From contig NZ_KI260533.1 in the NCBI RefSeq assembly GCF_000468035.1, positions 29,698 through 92,808 on the forward strand: 63,111 bases of DNA, in the 5' to 3' direction. The stretch comes from Selenomonas sp. oral taxon 892 str. F0426 (GTDB taxonomy: Bacteria > Bacillota > Negativicutes > Selenomonadales > Selenomonadaceae). How positions within the stretch are numbered: the first letter of the stretch is position 1; each line of letters begins with the position of its first letter. Below the pieces are notes generated by a model. That model was not told the origin of the DNA and did not search any database. It was given only the letters and a program-made list of their open reading frames with translations. This document shows positions 43,585 to 52,600 of this stretch, one piece after another. A program made the translations under genes and the position numbers.

Positions 43585-44580
43585 TTAGTCCACCAGAGTT
43601 GCATCCTTGAGCACATCCTCCGGAATCGTCAGACCCAGCTTCGCCGCATTGCCCTTGCTGATGACGAGCGTCAGGTCGCGCGCCGTCTCGATCGGCATGT
43701 CTGCCGGCTTTTTCTTGCCCTCAAGGATATCCGCCGCCATGTCACCCGTCTGAACGCCGAGCTTATAGTAGTCGATACCGTAGGTCGCAAGGCAGCCGCC
43801 CGTCACCATGAACGGCTCGGCACAGATAACAGCCTTCCCCGCTGCATCCGTCACGCCCACGAGCGTCGGAATCGAGGAGGAGATGACATTGTCTGTCGGC
43901 TCATAGAACACATCCACCTCGCCAACGAGGCTCTGCGCCGCCTGCGGGATGTCGTTGACCGTCGAGACCGTTGCCGCACGCACCTTCAGCCCCTTCGACT
44001 CAGCGTACTCCGTCATCGCCTTGATCTGAATCTCGGAGTTGACCTCACTGGATGAGTAGATCGTGCCGATCGTCTTTGCATTCGGATAGAGCTTGATGAG
44101 AAGGTCGACCTGCTCCTTGATCGGGTTGAGATCGCTCGTGCCTGTGATGTTGGCGCCCGGCTTCTCATTCGTCTGCGCGAGCTTCGCGCTCACATAGTCC
44201 GTAATCGCCGTGCCGACAACGGGAATGTCCTTCGTCGCATTTGCCACCGACTGTGCCGCCGGGGTCGCAATCGCGCAGATGAGATCCACCTTGTCGCTGA
44301 CGAAGCGCTGTGCGATGTTCTGCAGGTTCGACTGATCCGCCTGTGCATTCTGGCGGTCGATCGTGAGGTTCTTGCCCTCCTCGTAGCCGCGCGCCTTGAG
44401 TCCATCCACGAACCCACGATTCGCCGCATCGAGAGCATTGTGCTCGACCAGCTGGACAATGCCGATCTTATACGACTTCTCACCGCTTGCCTTCTGATCG
44501 CCGCCGCAGCCCGCCATCATTCCGAGCCCAAGCACTGCGATGCCAAGAGCGAGGCCTTTCATAGCCGTTGTCATCCGCAT
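43585..44580 (-). CDS. ABC substrate-binding lipoprotein, first tandem copy
   Basis: 331 residues. Lipobox MAGC (Cys25), same PF04392 domain as its neighbour, with YKIGIVQLVEHNALDAANRGF near the N-terminus. First gene of the four-gene transporter operon (two binding proteins, permease, ATPase). Tandem duplication followed by divergence of a pocket loop suggests two related ligands. ATG at 44580 has AAAGGTGGG upstream. Confidence 0.9.
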   Translation of the reverse strand: MRMTTAMKGLALGIAVLGLGMMAGCGGDQKASGEKSYKIGIVQLVEHNALDAANRGFVDGLKARGYEEGKNLTIDRQNAQADQSNLQNIAQRFVSDKVDLICAIATPAAQSVANATKDIPVVGTAITDYVSAKLAQTNEKPGANITGTSDLNPIKEQVDLLIKLYPNAKTIGTIYSSSEVNSEIQIKAMTEYAESKGLKVRAATVSTVNDIPQAAQSLVGEVDVFYEPTDNVISSSIPTLVGVTDAAGKAVICAEPFMVTGGCLATYGIDYYKLGVQTGDMAADILEGKKKPADMPIETARDLTLVISKGNAAKLGLTIPEDVLKDATLVD

Positions 44581-44674
44581 CGAAATCCCACCTTTACTAT
44601 CATTTCAAATTTGCAAGATTCATTTATTATACATGGACACGCACAAAAAAGCTAGTATTCATACAATGAAAAAT

Positions 44675-44718
44675 GTGAAAGGACTGCTCTGAGAAGCGAA
44701 AACTTCCCAAAGCAGTCC
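44675..44718 (-). terminator. Terminator of the suf operon
   Basis: GGACTGCTTTGGGAAG pairs with CTTCTCAGAGCAGTCC with two mismatches around TTTTCG, then TTTCACATTTTT, six bases after the sufU stop. Confidence 0.75.
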
Positions 44719-44723
44719 CCAGT

Positions 44724-45176
44724 TTATGACGTTTGTCCTTCCTTCAGGACATCCTCGAGCGTGTGCCATGCAAGCACCGCGCATTTCACGCGCGCCGGCA
44801 TATTCGAGATATTCTTGAGCGCGACCGCCTCATCCAGTTCCTCGAGCACATCGTCATCCGTGACCTCGCGCTTGATCATTGCAGTGAAGAGCTGCGCAAG
44901 ACGGTGCGCCTCCTCGACCGTCTTGCCGCGCATGAGATCGATCATAATGTCCGTGCTCGCCTGTGAGATCGCACATCCAACGCCCGTAAAGCCGCCGTCC
45001 TTGATGATGCCGTCTGCAATCTCGAGTTCGAGCGTGATCTCATCGCCGCAGCTCGGATTGTGCCCACGCTCACGCACGGTTGCAGCCGCGAGCGCCCCCT
45101 TGTTCTCGGGCGAGCGGCTGTGCTCACCGATGACCTCCGTATAGAGTTCACTGAGCGCCGCTGTCTCAGTCGCCAT
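44724..45176 (-). CDS. sufU: Fe-S assembly protein SufU
   Basis: 150 residues. IscU-like fold with Cys43 (NPSCGDE), Asp45, Cys68 (GVGCAIS) and Cys132 (RVKCAVLAW), the zinc ligands and sulphur-accepting set of Firmicute SufU. It receives persulphide sulphur from SufS. The 18-21 residue insertion typical of SufU between the second and third Cys is present. Overlaps sufS by 11 bases. Last gene of sufCBDSU. Confidence 0.95.
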   Translation of the reverse strand: MATETAALSELYTEVIGEHSRSPENKGALAAATVRERGHNPSCGDEITLELEIADGIIKDGGFTGVGCAISQASTDIMIDLMRGKTVEEAHRLAQLFTAMIKREVTDDDVLEELDEAVALKNISNMPARVKCAVLAWHTLEDVLKEGQTS

Positions 45177-46404
45177 AGCCGAGCACCCCCCGTACCTTTT
45201 TCAGAGCCTCAAAGAACTGGTCAATGTCCTCATGTGTGTTGTAGAGATAGAAGCTCGCACGGCAGGTCGCGTTCTGCCCGAGATAGCGCATCAGCGGCTG
45301 TGCGCAGTGATGCCCCGCGCGGATCGCAACGCCGTAGCTGTCGAGGATCGACGCCACATCATGCGGATGAATGTCCTTCACATTGAACGTGATGATGCCC
45401 GTCTTATTGTCGCGTGTGCTGTCACAGCCGTAAAGCTCCACAAACGGCAGTTCGCGCAGCTTCGGCAGTGCGTAGGAAATGAGATCGCGCTCAATCGTTT
45501 CGATGCGGTCAAATCCGACCTTTTCAAGGTAGTCGATCGCCGCAATCAGCCCCGATGCCCCGCTGACATTCTGCGTCCCCGCCTCGAACTTCGCCGGCAG
45601 CTCCGCGTATGTTGTATCCTGTTCACCGACATACTCGATCATATCCCCGCCAAAGAGGAACGGCGGCATGGCATCGAGAATATCATACTTCCCGTAGAGC
45701 ACGCCGATACCCATCGGCGAGAGCATCTTGTGCCCCGAGAATGCGAAGAAATCCGCATCCATTGCCTGCACATCCACCGCAATATGCGGCACGCTCTGTG
45801 AGCCGTCCACGACAATGACCGCTCCGACCGCATGGGCGCGGTCGGCAATCGTACGCACATCGTTGACGAGACCAAGCACATTCGATACGTGGGTCACGGC
45901 GACGATCTTCGTCTTTTCCGTAATCTGCGCCGCAATATCCGCTGCGGAGAGATTGCCGTCCTCCTCGAGATAGATGTATTTCAGCACCGCACCGCGCGCC
46001 TTTGCCACGAACTGCCACGGCACGATGTTGCTGTGGTGCTCCGAGATCGTGATGACGATCTCATCGCCCTCGCGGATATTTGCACGCCCGTAGCTGTATG
46101 CGACGAGGTTCAGCGCCTCTGTCGCATTCTTCGTAAAGATGATCTCCTCGGGACGCGCCGCACCGATGAACTGCTGCGTACGGCTGCGCGCCGTCTCATA
46201 GATATCCGTCGCCTTGATTGACAGCTCATACGCGCCGCGATGCGGATTCGCATTGCAGTAGGTGCAGTAGTCAGCGACCGCCTTGATGACTGCCTCCGGC
46301 TTCTGCGTCGTCGCACCGTTGTCGAGATAGACAATGGGACGACCGTTCATCTTTGTCTGCAGGATCGGAAAATCCTGCAAGTACTCGTTATTCCTGCGTT
46401 CCAC
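45166..46404 (-). CDS. sufS: Cysteine desulfurase SufS
   Basis: 412 residues from the GTG at 46404 (GGAG 8 bases upstream). PLP-dependent group II desulfurase that supplies sulphur for Fe-S clusters. PLP lysine in FSGHKMLSPMG; active-site Cys in NATCRASFYLYNT; substrate-side RAGHHCAQP. It overlaps sufD by 17 bases. In-frame sequence up to 46482 lies inside sufD and is not used. Confidence 0.95.
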   Translation of the reverse strand: MERRNNEYLQDFPILQTKMNGRPIVYLDNGATTQKPEAVIKAVADYCTYCNANPHRGAYELSIKATDIYETARSRTQQFIGAARPEEIIFTKNATEALNLVAYSYGRANIREGDEIVITISEHHSNIVPWQFVAKARGAVLKYIYLEEDGNLSAADIAAQITEKTKIVAVTHVSNVLGLVNDVRTIADRAHAVGAVIVVDGSQSVPHIAVDVQAMDADFFAFSGHKMLSPMGIGVLYGKYDILDAMPPFLFGGDMIEYVGEQDTTYAELPAKFEAGTQNVSGASGLIAAIDYLEKVGFDRIETIERDLISYALPKLRELPFVELYGCDSTRDNKTGIITFNVKDIHPHDVASILDSYGVAIRAGHHCAQPLMRYLGQNATCRASFYLYNTHEDIDQFFEALKKVRGVLGYGD

Positions 46405-47233
46405 CCAAAAGTCTCCTCTCAAGGTAGCTGCCAATCTCCGCGCGCAGCTCTTCGCTCTCAATGCGTGCCAGTACCGGCTCAAAGGACGCCTCTACAACCA
46501 GCTGCTGCGCCGCGCGCTCATCAAGCCCCCTGCTCATCAGATAGAAGAGCTTGTCCTCGTCCATCCGTCCGATGCTGACCGCATGATGCCCGTCCACGTC
46601 GCCCTCGTGTGAGAGCATAAGCGGCACGCTGTGATTGCGTGCATGAGGCGAGAGGATCATGACCTCCTCGTCCTCCTTGCCGACCGAGCCGCGCGCGCCC
46701 TGAATGAAGTCCAGTGTCCCGCGAAACGTCTTGACGCTGCGGTCAAGCAGAGCACCGCGCACCTGCATATTCGCGTCCGTATGGCGTCCTTCCTGACGGA
46801 TGATATAGTTGAGGTCAATCTTGCGCGCCTCATCCCCGAAGTACAGCCCCCAGACATCCGCGCGCGCCTCATCGCCCGCGAGCGTCACGCGCAGCTCGGA
46901 AGCCGTATGAACAGCGCCCGCTTCGACGAGCGTACACGAGAACAGCCCCCCGCGCGCCACATTTGCATGAATGCGGCTTGCCGCAGGCGCATCCGTCGGC
47001 GCAAACTGGATGTAGGTCAGCGCAAGCTCCGCGCCCTCTGCGACATCTACATAGATCTCCTGTGCCCCGTTCTCGCGCAGTTCCACTGTATATTTTGAAC
47101 GCTCCCCAGCAGCAGCGGAGAGCCTGATTTCATCTCTTGTATCCACAAGCCCCGCAGGCACAGGGAGATCATTGACCCCGAGCCAGCGCCATGTCGGCAT
47201 GGGGATACGGCTGAATACGTCCTGCATTGCCAT
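46388..47233 (-). CDS. sufD: Fe-S cluster assembly protein SufD
   Basis: 281 residues, shorter than the 420-residue enterobacterial SufD, which is common for this clade. The parallel beta-helix core includes the GARGSVGKEDEEVMILSPHARNH region, with LMSRGLDERAAQQLVVEASF near the C-terminus. Forms the SufBCD scaffold with its neighbours. ATG at 47233 overlaps the sufB stop by one base (TGATG); two other starts lie within six bases to either side. Confidence 0.9.
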   Translation of the reverse strand: MAMQDVFSRIPMPTWRWLGVNDLPVPAGLVDTRDEIRLSAAAGERSKYTVELRENGAQEIYVDVAEGAELALTYIQFAPTDAPAASRIHANVARGGLFSCTLVEAGAVHTASELRVTLAGDEARADVWGLYFGDEARKIDLNYIIRQEGRHTDANMQVRGALLDRSVKTFRGTLDFIQGARGSVGKEDEEVMILSPHARNHSVPLMLSHEGDVDGHHAVSIGRMDEDKLFYLMSRGLDERAAQQLVVEASFEPVLARIESEELRAEIGSYLERRLLGGTQE

Positions 47234-48660
47234 CACCCCATCGTTCCTTCCAACTCAATGTTGACCAGATTATTCATCTCAACCGCATACTCGAGCGGCA
47301 GCTCCTTCGCAATCGGCTCGACAAAGCCGCGCACGATCATCGCGCGCGCCTCCTCCTCGTCAATGCCTCGGCTCATCAGATAGAAGATCGCCTCGTCGCT
47401 GATGCGCCCAATCTTCGCCTCATGTCCGATGTCCACCGCGTCACACGCGACATCCATCACGGGCAGCGTATCGCTGCGGGACTCCGCATCCAGCATCAGC
47501 GACTCGCAGTTGACCGAGCACTTTGCTCCCACCGCACGCGGCGTCACCTTGACTCCGCTGCGGTAGATTGCGACACCGCCCGACTTCGAGATCGAGCGCG
47601 TGCTGATATTCGCCGACGTATTCGGCGCGTCGAAGATCACCGTTGCACCCGTATCCAGTTCCTGTCCCTTCGAGGCGAACGTGACGCCCGTGAACTCACA
47701 GGTCGCATTCTCTCCGTGCAGAATGCTCGTCGGGTAGAGCATCGATACGTGCGAGCCGAACGAGCCGGAGACCCACTCGATCGCGCCGTCCTTCTCCACC
47801 TTCACGCGCTTCGTGTTGAGGTTCATCATATTGCGCGACCAGTTCTCGATCGTCGAGTAGCGCAGACGCGCCCCCTCCTTGACGAACAGCTCGACACAGC
47901 CCGCATGGAGATTCGTCACATTGTATTTCGGCGCAGAACACCCCTCGATGAAATGCAGGCTCGCGCCCTTCTCTACAATGATGAGCGTGTGCTCGAACTG
48001 CCCCGCCCCCGCCGCATTCAGACGGAAATAGGACTGCAGCGGGATATCTACCTTGACCCCCTCGGGTACATAGACGAACGAGCCGCCCGACCAGACCGCG
48101 CCGTGCAGCGCAGCAAACTTATGTGCCTTCGGCGGCACGAGCGTCATGAAGTACTGCTGTACAATGTCGCCGTACTCCTGCAGCGCTGTCTCCATATCCG
48201 TATACACAACGCCCTGCTCCACGAGCGACTCCTGAATCGAGTGATAGACCACCTCGGAGTCGTACTGCGCGCCGACGCCCGCGAGCGACGTTTTCTCCGC
48301 CTCGGGGATACCCAGACGGTCGAACGTATCCTTGATATCCTCGGGCACCTCGTTCCAGTCCCCGACCATCTTCGCATCGGGGCGCACGTAGGTCACGATA
48401 TCATCCATATTCAGATCGGAGAGATCCGGCCCCCATGCTGGCATCGGGGTCGCATTGTATACATCCAGCGATTTCAGACGAAATTTCAGCATCCACTCCG
48501 GATCATTCTTGCGTGCCGAGATGTCGCGGATGATCTCCTCCGTCAGACCCGACTGCGACTTATATGCCGAGCGATCCTCATTCGTAATATCGTAGATCGT
48601 CCGCTCGATATCGGCGACCTGCGTCTTTTTCTTTGGTACGAAATCCTCCATCCGGCTCAC
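47233..48660 (-). CDS. sufB: Fe-S cluster assembly protein SufB
   Basis: 475 residues, normal length. Scaffold subunit of SufBCD. Conserved YDSEVVYHSI, PEGVKVDIPLQSYFRLN, KGASLHFIEGCSAP and the C-terminal LMSRGIDEEEARAMIVRGF are all present; the cluster-assembly Cys is kept in SVNCESLMLD. Overlaps sufC by four bases. Confidence 0.97.
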   Translation of the reverse strand: MSRMEDFVPKKKTQVADIERTIYDITNEDRSAYKSQSGLTEEIIRDISARKNDPEWMLKFRLKSLDVYNATPMPAWGPDLSDLNMDDIVTYVRPDAKMVGDWNEVPEDIKDTFDRLGIPEAEKTSLAGVGAQYDSEVVYHSIQESLVEQGVVYTDMETALQEYGDIVQQYFMTLVPPKAHKFAALHGAVWSGGSFVYVPEGVKVDIPLQSYFRLNAAGAGQFEHTLIIVEKGASLHFIEGCSAPKYNVTNLHAGCVELFVKEGARLRYSTIENWSRNMMNLNTKRVKVEKDGAIEWVSGSFGSHVSMLYPTSILHGENATCEFTGVTFASKGQELDTGATVIFDAPNTSANISTRSISKSGGVAIYRSGVKVTPRAVGAKCSVNCESLMLDAESRSDTLPVMDVACDAVDIGHEAKIGRISDEAIFYLMSRGIDEEEARAMIVRGFVEPIAKELPLEYAVEMNNLVNIELEGTMG

Positions 48661-49415
48661 CCCACTTTATCCTGGTCGGCGAGAATATGGGAAAAGCCCT
48701 CATTATTAATCTGCTGAATGAGCTCTGCGCCCCCCTCACGCGCAATCTTTCCCTGCGCGAGGACATGCACGTAGTCCACCTTCAGCTTATCAAGAATGCG
48801 CGCATTATGCGTGATGATGAGACAGGAATTCTCCGTCGTATGGAACTTCGCCACACCCTCGGACACAATCTGCACGGCATCCACATCCAGCCCCGAATCT
48901 GTCTCATCGAGCAGCGCCAGTTTCGGCTGGAGCATGAGGAGCTGCAGCACCTCGCTGCGCTTCTTCTCACCGCCCGAGAAGCCGACGTTCAGATAGCGCT
49001 GTGCATAGCTCGGGTCGATCTTCAGTTCCGCCATCATCGCATTCAGTTCCTTGCGGAACGGCATGAGCTTCACCTTTTCGCCCGTCATCATCTGACGCGC
49101 CGTGCGGATCATGTTCTCCACCGTGATGCCCGGAATCTCTTCCGGCGTCTGGAATGCGAGGAACAGCCCGCGCCGCGCACGCTCGAACGCGCGCATCTCA
49201 CCGATATCCTCGCCCTCGAGCACGAGACTGCCGCCCGTCATCTCATACTTTGGATGCCCCATGATGACATTCATCAGCGTCGACTTGCCCGAACCGTTCG
49301 GCCCAAGGATAACGTGCACCTCACCCTTGCGGATCGTGAGGTCAAGCCCCTTCAGAATCGCCTTACCCTCCACGCCTGCGTGAAGATCCTTTATCTGCAG
49401 CAATACATCTGCCAT
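48657..49415 (-). CDS. sufC: Fe-S assembly ATPase SufC
   Basis: 252 residues. ABC-type ATPase of SufBCD with Walker A GPNGSGKS near 35-42, signature FSGGEKKRSE, and Walker B LALLDETDSGLD. First gene of the operon; ATG at 49415 has AAGGAGAG upstream. Confidence 0.97.
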   Translation of the reverse strand: MADVLLQIKDLHAGVEGKAILKGLDLTIRKGEVHVILGPNGSGKSTLMNVIMGHPKYEMTGGSLVLEGEDIGEMRAFERARRGLFLAFQTPEEIPGITVENMIRTARQMMTGEKVKLMPFRKELNAMMAELKIDPSYAQRYLNVGFSGGEKKRSEVLQLLMLQPKLALLDETDSGLDVDAVQIVSEGVAKFHTTENSCLIITHNARILDKLKVDYVHVLAQGKIAREGGAELIQQINNEGFSHILADQDKVG

Positions 49416-49482
49416 GCTAACTCTCCTTAAAATAATCTATAGCTTAATCCTTACAAAAATACTCGGGATTGACATTTTCATC

Positions 49483-49511
49483 ATTGTATTTGCTTTCATA
49501 TAAAAAGTCAA
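49483..49511 (-). promoter_or_regulatory. suf operon promoter
   Basis: TTGACT (49511-49506), 17-base spacer, TACAAT (49488-49483). It gives a leader of about 60 bases. No clear IscR or Fur palindrome was recognised. Confidence 0.75.
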
Positions 49512-49563
49512 TAAGCTAAGACACGATCTATAAACAAAACAAATAATTGAGATTCTTTTTCAC

Positions 49564-49614
49564 AAAAAAGAAGGACTGTTGCAGGAGCTATGTCCTCCGT
49601 ACAACAGTCCTTCT
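49564..49614 (-). terminator. Terminator after the first TonB receptor gene
   Basis: AGAAGGACTGTTG and its inverse, with an inner AGGA/TCCT stem, followed by TTTTTTGTG on the minus strand. Confidence 0.8.
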
Positions 49615-49634
49615 ATCATATTGTTCCGATTTCC

Positions 49635-52600
49635 TCAGAATCGATAGGTCACCTGCACACGCGTATAGTTTCCGAGCTTGAAGTTCTCTGCCCCATACAA
49701 TGTGTCACGCGCATGAAGCCCCTTCGCACCGAAGGTATAGAATGTCTCGACAAGCAAATTCTCTACAGGCACATATCCTGCTCCGACCGTAAAGCTTCGA
49801 ATACCGTCAAGATAGCGATCCGGCAGAGCTTCCGTTCCATTGCCGCCAAAGAAAGAACCATGCTCGAACGCCTTGTAGTCGACAAAGGCATTCCAGCTGC
49901 CTGCTGCATCCATATCCGCGCGGCCTACGTCGAGACGCAGCACACGAAACGTAGGCGTGCCGCCATACGCACGTCCCTGCGGCGTAAATGCCGAAGTCCC
50001 CGCTGTATGCGCCCATCGTGTAGCTCCGTTCATATAGCGGCCAAAAGCGCTGCGGTTCTGCCCATAGTCAACCGAAAGTGCAAGATTCTTCCCAAGCTGC
50101 CACTTTGCACCGATTCCAATCACATTCGCCGTCGTATCAAAGACATCGACATCATTCCCTGTCCCGTTCGCCGTCAGGAAGCGATGCGAATTACCGCCGA
50201 CCGAGCGCAGATACCATGCAGCAATACCGACCTGAGGCGTCACCTCATGTCGTGCCTGCACGAAGATTGCTCGCTTGAGCGCAGGAATCTGATCCGTATG
50301 GAGGACAACGCCAAGCTGTGGGAAGAGGTATCCTGCACGGGCGAGCAGATGGAGCGGCAATTTGCTGTTTTCCTCGGGCCTCCAATAGTTATCCGATGCC
50401 GCAAGCGCGAGGATGCGCTGTGCAACAGGCGAGAGCGATGCACGACGGTAGCCGATTGCATTGTCTCCATTCGACATTTTCTTATAGAGCGGTTCCAGCG
50501 CAGAACTTTTTTCGTACAGGGATGAGAGTGCCTTCTCCTTGGCCTCCGCCTGCGTTATCGTCTGAAAATCTGCAGGATTAAACTTCTCCAGCGGAATCCC
50601 CGCATAGTTCTTTCCATTATATGTGGTTCCGCTGCCAAGTGCTTGCAGGGTTTCGCTCCCCTTATAGACACCATAACCATAGAACTCCGAAGTGAACGTA
50701 TACTGCTGTGACGACAAGAGAGCCGAACTCGAAACATACCGCCGCCATGTCTCAGGATTCTCTCCGCTCCGCGTCATGACTGTATTCCACGAAGTTTCGC
50801 CTGCGGTACGCAGATTGTTCTTATCAAATGGATCACTGCCCCCGGGAACAGTCATAAAGAGATCGGTCATCAGATAACGCCCCTTGACATTCCCATTCCG
50901 ATCCCGCGCCGTGACAATACGCCAGATGTGACTGTTTGTTTCATACTGCGCTGCCTGCTTGATCTTGTTATAGGCAGTTGGATCATCCTGGCCGATCAGA
51001 TTAAAGTACGAGTCTAGGATGCTCTTTTCTTCCTCGAACGAGGAGGCTCGCCTCAATTTGTCATAGAGAGACTCAAAGCCTGCCGTCTGCACACTGGGCA
51101 CACTGTAGTTCTCATCATTGACAAGATCGCGGTCATATCCGAGCCACTCCTTCTTCGTCGGCGGACGCAGAAACACCTCGTTCACCGCACGGCTATAGGC
51201 AGAGTCCGAAATCCCCGTGCTCTTGCTGAAATCACCGAAGCCGACACGCACCTGACTGCGTTGCCCCGTCCATACGGCACGCGCACCATCATACTCCTTT
51301 CCAAACCAATAGCCCGTTACCCCCATTGGCTCGGTCAGGCGTCCGAGGCTGAGATCCCATACCTTCGCATGCTGCGTCACATCGACATTTTCAACACGTG
51401 CCTCTTTGAGGGCAGGCGCACCAACGTCCTGCGTCGTATCAACATCTTTTGTACCGGAGGCGCTGCCGATTAGCGTGACATTCGTATTTGTACCAACGCG
51501 CATATCCGCACCGACACGAAGACGCTGTTCAAATCCCTGATCTCCCTTCTCCAAATAGTTTTTATATGCTGAACCGATACTAGAACGTGTTGTTACGCGT
51601 GCCTCACTGGGCTTGTTCTTTCCGGTGAACGAATTGTAGCGCAAACGGTAGTCTCCAAAGATTGTAGTGCCCACTTCGCGTTTTGTATCAAATGGAGGCG
51701 TGATAAAATTCCTGAGAATGCCCCCGTCTTCTTGTGCCTTGGCAAGAGCCTCCCGCGCAAGCGACCTACGTCCTGAGATGCCATCAAATTTCAGATTGAT
51801 GCCGAGCTTATATACGCGCTCCCGCATTGCCTGATCGTCGTCCCGATGATTGAACAGATTATCGATCCCCAGATACACGACGGAATCCTTGTCGATCTGC
51901 TTCTGAACAAGGAGGTTCCATATACCGAAACTCTTGCGCTCGTAGGTCTGCTGCCCGCCCTTTGCAAAATTGTACTGCGTACTGCCGTCTCCGAGATCGT
52001 TATGCACATAGTTCCCATTGTTCGCAATGGTATTGCTGTCGAGCATGCGCAGATAATAGTCACCCCAGAGTGAGGCACGCCATCCCGTTTTTTTATTTTC
52101 ATAGGTCAGGCTGATGTCAATCTTGTGCCGGGGCTTATTGAGGAGCTGACGCGGCATATTGGGATCACTCTTATTGATCGCATAGAGATAGGTATAGCCG
52201 AGCTTCCAAGAGAAATGTTCATCCATCTTTTGCGACAGCTCTGTCTCAATCCCCGTGATCTCCGCCCTTCCGATGTTCTTAAAACTGTAGATCATATCGG
52301 GCGGCGTGATCCACGTCTCCTTCTTCGCATCCGCTTCTGGGTGGAAGTGCATCAGCTCGCCCGTGAAATACGTCGTCATATAATCCCGAATTCGATTGTG
52401 AAATGCATTGATGCGAATCTGACTCTTTCCCTGTTCTGCTTCAAAGCCCAAGTCAAAATTAAGCGATTTCTCCGGCTTCAGATTGGGATTGCCGAACCAG
52501 TAATAACCGAGCTTCCCGACGCCGATATCGTACGGCATACCGGCATACATCTCCCAGTGATAGTAGAGTTCCCCCATCCCCGGCTCCGTATATCCCGTAC

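Noticed and set aside
42535-44055. A 506-codon plus-strand frame with an internal repeat
   Set aside because: It lies opposite the two tandem binding-protein genes; the repeat simply mirrors their duplication.
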